From: CAILUG01 sp038125665
GTDB lineage: Bacteria > Pseudomonadota > Gammaproteobacteria > Pseudomonadales > Pseudohongiellaceae
Length of the DNA: 64,000 nucleotides
Assembly (NCBI GenBank): GCA_038125665.1
Contig: JAYPEI010000002.1
Span: 219,603-283,602, forward strand
Direction of reading: 5' to 3'
In this document: piece by piece, positions 60,653 through 64,000 of the stretch
Layout: every line of letters starts with the position of its first letter
How positions within the stretch are numbered: the first letter of the stretch is position 1
The notes under the pieces: model-generated
The model's input: only the letters and a program-made list of their open reading frames with translations
Told to the model about the DNA's origin: nothing
The model's database searches: none
Program-made: the position numbers and the translations under genes

Positions 60653-61036
60653 ATGTCTTTTAATGAATTATTTGAGCAAACTATGCCAGTAGTAGAGACT
60701 TTCCAGGTCAGTCCGTTAGTTCTTACGGAAAACGCTGCGCGCAAAATACTTTCCTTGGTTACTGAGGAAGATAACCCTTCGCTGAAATTACGAGTTTATG
60801 TTACAGGTGGTGGTTGTTCAGGTTTCCAATACGGCTTTTCCTTCGACGACACTGTTAATGATGATGACACTCAAGTAGAAAATTTGGGAGCAACATTGCT
60901 TATTGATCCATTGAGTATCCAGTATCTCACTGGGTCTCAAGTGGATTATCAAGAAGGGTTACAGGGTGCACGCTTCACCGTAATTAATCCGCTGGCTACC
61001 ACCACTTGCGGGTGTGGTATGTCTTTTTCCATCTAG
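60653..61036 (+). CDS. erpA: Iron-sulfur cluster insertion protein ErpA
   Basis: ErpA is an A-type carrier that delivers Fe-S clusters to apoproteins, including isoprenoid enzymes. The ATG at 60653 gives 127 residues. The three conserved cysteines are in VTGGGCSGFQYGF and TTTCGCGMSFSI, and LTENAARKI begins the fold. It follows the bactofilin gene by 42 bp in an arrangement seen in pseudomonads. Confidence 0.97.
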   Translation: MSFNELFEQTMPVVETFQVSPLVLTENAARKILSLVTEEDNPSLKLRVYVTGGGCSGFQYGFSFDDTVNDDDTQVENLGATLLIDPLSIQYLTGSQVDYQEGLQGARFTVINPLATTTCGCGMSFSI

Positions 61037-61231
61037 AGCTATTGCTTGCATACTTCAATTAGTTTTCAGCAAAAAAATACTAAGTACCCATAAGTCTGGT
61101 CCTTCAGAGAAGTTAGGTGATGCTTACCATGAGTGTAAGCTTATTTTACGTTCTTTTGGCTTGTTTTAACCCCTTTGGTTGATTAGTGATTGAGATGTTA
61201 AGAAGAAAGTATATTCTTGTAGACTGGCTTG

Positions 61232-61244
61232 CCTAGACTAGGCT
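61232..61244. terminator. Short palindrome between erpA and anmK
   Basis: GCCTAG-A-CTAGGC (61232-61244) is a perfect 6-bp dyad around one base, lying near the end of the convergent anmK gene in a 222-bp gene-free gap. A one-base loop is too small to form a hairpin as written, so it may be an operator-like site instead. Nothing else distinctive is seen in the gap. Confidence 0.25.
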
Positions 61245-61258
61245 AACTAGTACAAAGC

Positions 61259-62395
61259 CTAAGCTTTATAAACTCCCCCAGCGATACGCGCACCTTTTGA
61301 CCCAGTAAAAGGACTGAAATCTAGAGCTTTACCAGCAATTGTTGCTGCGGCGAACCAGGCAAAAGCTGCGGCTTCGACATAATCTTCATCGATGCCGTAA
61401 GCACTGCTTCCATTCAGAAAAAAGGAGGGTAGTCGTGCCTTAATAGTCTTAATGAGTTGATGATTGCGAGCCCCGCCGCCACATACAATGATCTCCCCGG
61501 TTGTCATGCGTTTTTCTATTTCAAGAGCAATACTCTCCACTGTTAGTGTGAGTAGTGTAGCCTGAACATCGACTGCTGATATATTGTTATGCATATGAAT
61601 ATGTTTTTGAAGCCAAGATAAATTAAATAATTCACGACCAGTACTTTTTGGGGCTTCACGTTTGAAATAAGGATCTTCAAGCATGGCATGAAGTAATTCT
61701 GGAACATACTTGCCACTACTTGCCCATTCGCCGTTGCTATCGAAAGGTAGCTGTTTCTCGTGATGGATCCAGCTATCCATCAATATGTTTGCTGGGCCAG
61801 TATCTAGTCCTATTGGAGGGGAGTTTAGCTTAAGAATAGTTATATTTGCGATGCCCCCTAAATTAAGAATGATTTGGCCAAGATCATGATTAGTTTTCAT
61901 TGCGAGCACTTGTTGATGAAATAGGGGGACAAGTGGAGCCCCTTCACCTCCTGCGGCCATGTCTCGACGTCGGAAGTCTGCGATAGTGGTAATACCTGTA
62001 AGCTCAGCAATTCTGTTGGGATCACCAATTTGCAGAGTACTACCTGCATTGCCTTGGATAGAGATAGGCTCATGCCATAGGGTCTGGCCGTGAGAACCTA
62101 TGGCAATAATATCTCTGGCTTCAAGACCTTCGCGGGCGAGCAGTTGATCAACCGCTTCAGCACTCAAATCAGCAAGCTCGCGCTCTGCTTTGATTAAGGC
62201 AGATAAAGTGACTTTGCCAGAGCAAAGTGCAAGAAGGTTTTTGCGTAAACTTTCTGGTAGCGGCAGGTTCAAAAAAGCCGTCATCGTGCAGCTATCTTCT
62301 GAAATTTCGATTAGGGCGCAGTCGAGTGCATCCATGCTTGTGCCGGACATCAGTCCAATATATCGCTGTTTTTGGGGGTTGGCTGTCATGATCAT
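61259..62395 (-). CDS. anmK: Anhydro-N-acetylmuramic acid kinase AnmK
   Basis: AnmK opens and phosphorylates 1,6-anhydroMurNAc to MurNAc-6-phosphate. YIGLMSGTSMDALDCALIEI is the ATP-binding N-terminus; IGSHGQTLWHEP, TIADFRRRDMAAGGEGAPLVP, LILNLGGIANIT-like QIILNLGGIANIT, LDTGPANILMDSWI and IIVCGGGARNHQLI follow. The 378 residues are complete. It would act on products of the MltD-type lytic transglycosylase in this window. An ATG two codons later is possible. It diverges from tyrS. Confidence 0.97.
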   Translation of the reverse strand: MIMTANPQKQRYIGLMSGTSMDALDCALIEISEDSCTMTAFLNLPLPESLRKNLLALCSGKVTLSALIKAERELADLSAEAVDQLLAREGLEARDIIAIGSHGQTLWHEPISIQGNAGSTLQIGDPNRIAELTGITTIADFRRRDMAAGGEGAPLVPLFHQQVLAMKTNHDLGQIILNLGGIANITILKLNSPPIGLDTGPANILMDSWIHHEKQLPFDSNGEWASSGKYVPELLHAMLEDPYFKREAPKSTGRELFNLSWLQKHIHMHNNISAVDVQATLLTLTVESIALEIEKRMTTGEIIVCGGGARNHQLIKTIKARLPSFFLNGSSAYGIDEDYVEAAAFAWFAAATIAGKALDFSPFTGSKGARIAGGVYKA

Positions 62396-62516
62396 TTTGC
62401 CTTTGCTGGTAGAGGCTCTGGATTTATATAGCTATAATTACAAAACACGGACCCTAAGTGCAATGTTCCTTCCTTGGAGAAAATAGGGTCATGTATTAAA
62501 TCTAACTGGAATAATC

Positions 62517-63800
62517 ATGAGTCATATAACAGCTAAAGATCTGGTGCATCAGCTGACTGCCCGTGGTCTGGTGACCCAAACTTCAGCCCCAGAACTAGAG
62601 GAACATTTGAGCACTGGCTGCCGAACTGTGTATTGTGGATTCGATCCTACAGCCGATAGTTTACATATAGGTTCTCTAGTGCCTTTATTGGCCTTGAAGC
62701 GATTTCAGTTGGCAGGCCATAGACCAATTGCCTTAGCCGGTGGCGCCACTGGTATGATTGGAGACCCTAGTTTTAAGAGTAAAGAACGCAAACTCAATTC
62801 AGCGGAGGTGACAGCTGAGTGGACGCAGAAGATAAAGGGGCAATTGGAACGGTTTATCGATTTTGAGTGTGGTGAAAGTTCTGCTTTGGTGACAAATAAT
62901 CTTGATTGGACAAATGACCTTGATGTTTTGACTTTTCTGAGGGACTACGGCAAGTATTTTTCAGTCAATGCCATGATTCAAAAGGAAAGTGTCAAGCAGC
63001 GAATTGAGCGCGAGGGTGAGGGGATTTCTTTTACTGAATTCACTTACATGATTCTTCAGGCCCTAGATTTTCAGGTTTTGAATCGCGACTATCAGTGCAC
63101 TATTCAAATTGGAGGGAGCGACCAGTGGGGAAATATTACAGCGGGTATTGAACTATCTCGTCGTATGAATCACCAACAGGTTTATGGACTGACGCTACCA
63201 CTTGTCACTAAAGCCGATGGTGGTAAGTTTGGCAAAACTGAAGAGGGAACTATCTGGTTAGATCCAGCAAAAACCTCACACTATGCTTTCTTTCAATTTT
63301 GGATAAACACAGCTGATGCAGATGTTTATAAATTTTTAAATTATTTCACCTTTTTAAGTACTGCAGAAATTGTCGCAATAGAGCAATCTGATAAAGACAG
63401 AGATGGAAAACCTGAGGCGCAAATCATTTTGGCAAGGGAGGTTACTAGGCTGGTCCATGGTGAAGAAGGTCTGCAGGCTGCTGAACGAATATCCACTGCA
63501 CTTTTTAGTGGAGATATCGATTCCTTAACACCTTCAGACTTTGCTCAACTTAAACAGGACGGGTTACCTTCCTCTGGCACTGAAGGATCGCTCACCCTTG
63601 TGGAAGCTTTAGTGCAATCAGGTCTTGCACAGTCTAATCGTGCAGCTCGAGAATTTATCAGTAATGGCGCCGTCTCCGTTAACGGACGTCGCCAGGAACA
63701 TGTGGAAGTAGAACTTGACTGGGCTCAAGCTCGTCACGGGGAATATTTTTTGCTCAAAAGAGGCAAAAAACAGTTCTTCCTACTTTACCGCGGGCAATAA
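62517..63800 (+). CDS. tyrS: Tyrosyl-tRNA synthetase TyrS
   Basis: TyrS charges tRNA-Tyr. The class I motifs are FDPTADSLHIGSLVPLLAL (HIGH equivalent) and KFGKTEEGTIWLD (KMSKS equivalent); QIGGSDQWGNITAGIEL binds tyrosine. The C-terminal S4 domain begins near SNRAAREFISNGAVSVNGRR. The 427 residues match the E. coli-type TyrS. It is followed by a likely rRNA promoter, as in pseudomonads. Confidence 0.98.
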   Translation: MSHITAKDLVHQLTARGLVTQTSAPELEEHLSTGCRTVYCGFDPTADSLHIGSLVPLLALKRFQLAGHRPIALAGGATGMIGDPSFKSKERKLNSAEVTAEWTQKIKGQLERFIDFECGESSALVTNNLDWTNDLDVLTFLRDYGKYFSVNAMIQKESVKQRIEREGEGISFTEFTYMILQALDFQVLNRDYQCTIQIGGSDQWGNITAGIELSRRMNHQQVYGLTLPLVTKADGGKFGKTEEGTIWLDPAKTSHYAFFQFWINTADADVYKFLNYFTFLSTAEIVAIEQSDKDRDGKPEAQIILAREVTRLVHGEEGLQAAERISTALFSGDIDSLTPSDFAQLKQDGLPSSGTEGSLTLVEALVQSGLAQSNRAAREFISNGAVSVNGRRQEHVEVELDWAQARHGEYFLLKRGKKQFFLLYRGQ

Positions 63801-63889
63801 TAGGCGCATAATTCCGTCCCCGTTCTAAGTTTGGGTTAGCCTAGTCAAATTGCGGGGTCTAGCACAAGTTGTACTTTTCAGAATTGCCT

Positions 63890-64000
63890 GAAAATATATA
63901 ATTTTTTTTGAATAAACTAAATCAACCTCTTGTGTCGAGATCATTGGCGCGTATAATGCGCGCTCTCCCAGGCGTCTACCTGGTGAGAAAGTTCTTTAAA
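63890..64000 (+). promoter_or_regulatory. rRNA operon promoter, leader hairpin and boxA-like end
   Basis: TTGTGT (63930-63935), a 16-nt spacer and TATAAT (63952-63957) form a strong promoter followed by a GC-rich GCGCGC discriminator, typical of stringently controlled rRNA promoters. An A/T-rich UP-like stretch covers about 63890-63923. CCAGG (63968-63972) and CCTGG (63979-63983) form a leader hairpin, and GTTCTTTAAA at the very edge resembles the boxA antitermination site. Together they predict a 16S gene just beyond the window. Confidence 0.7.

Overview
The window is an almost fully coding piece of a gammaproteobacterial chromosome: 61 protein genes, one tRNA, and no gene-free stretch longer than 300 bases. 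Gene families and order point to the Pseudomonadales/Cellvibrionales/OMG (marine) side of the class. The order rpsU-yqeY-dnaG-rpoD-tRNA, tsaD-folB-folK, cca-apaH-apaG-rsmA-pdxA-surA-lptD with divergent amgK-murU, rpe-trpE-trpG-trpC, prmA-dusB-fis-purH-purD, and argC...erpA-anmK-tyrS-rRNA follows Pseudomonas-type neighbourhoods (from memory, not searched). Base composition looks moderate, roughly low-to-mid 40s % GC by eye. I see no insertion sequence, prophage, CRISPR array or plasmid feature.

Layout. 1-2.1 kb: the 3' end of a secreted-type beta-helix protein resembling the animal CEMIP/TMEM2 family. 2.1-6.8 kb (minus): macromolecular synthesis operon rpsU, yqeY, dnaG, rpoD, followed by a tRNA with a CAU anticodon. 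6.9-11.6 kb: a histidine/phenylalanine ammonia-lyase-like enzyme, an MltD-type lytic transglycosylase with three LysM modules, and a medium-chain dehydrogenase, placed between rpsU and tsaD. 11.8-13.8 kb: tsaD, folB, folK. 14.0-18.4 kb: three putative exported proteins (VOC fold, tannase-like esterase lipoprotein, M3 peptidase lipoprotein). 18.6-27.7 kb (minus): pteridine-reductase-like SDR, cca, then apaH, apaG, rsmA, pdxA, surA, lptD. 27.8-30.5 kb: amgK, murU, LOG-family hydrolase. 30.5-36.0 kb: htpX, then rpe, trpE, trpG, trpC, dgkA, an OsmC-family gene. 36.0-47.6 kb (minus): coq7, purD, purH, fis, dusB, a zinc-ribbon membrane protein, prmA, accC, accB, aroQ, a stand-alone DsbD N-terminal domain, fabB, fabA. 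47.8-51.5 kb: manC, galU, manB for GDP-mannose and UDP-glucose supply. 51.5-52.5 kb (minus): tandem SnoaL-like protein. 52.8-55.3 kb: rpsO, pnp. 55.3-58.1 kb (minus): PfkB kinase, hemL, hemJ. 58.3-63.8 kb: argC, DUF6776-like, bactofilin, erpA, then anmK (minus) and tyrS. The window ends in what looks like an rRNA-operon promoter and leader.

Functional themes. Envelope: LptD and its periplasmic chaperone SurA are adjacent; MltD, AnmK, AmgK and MurU are most of a MurNAc-recycling route to UDP-MurNAc; manC/galU/manB make polysaccharide precursors; FabA/FabB and AccB/AccC serve unsaturated and general fatty-acid synthesis. Information processing: primase, sigma70, S21, S15, PNPase, Fis, RsmA, TsaD, CCA enzyme, DusB, PrmA, TyrRS.

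The most informative oddities are losses inside otherwise conserved neighbourhoods: no trpD between trpG and trpC, a dsbD reduced to its N-terminal domain, a zinc-ribbon gene lacking its usual C-terminal DUF3426, and no plsY between tsaD and folB. These suggest lineage-specific streamlining. The best candidates for new regulatory biology are a structured RNA-like segment with a strong terminator upstream of mltD and a long-range stem in the rpsO leader. I found no clear case for an entirely new multi-gene system.
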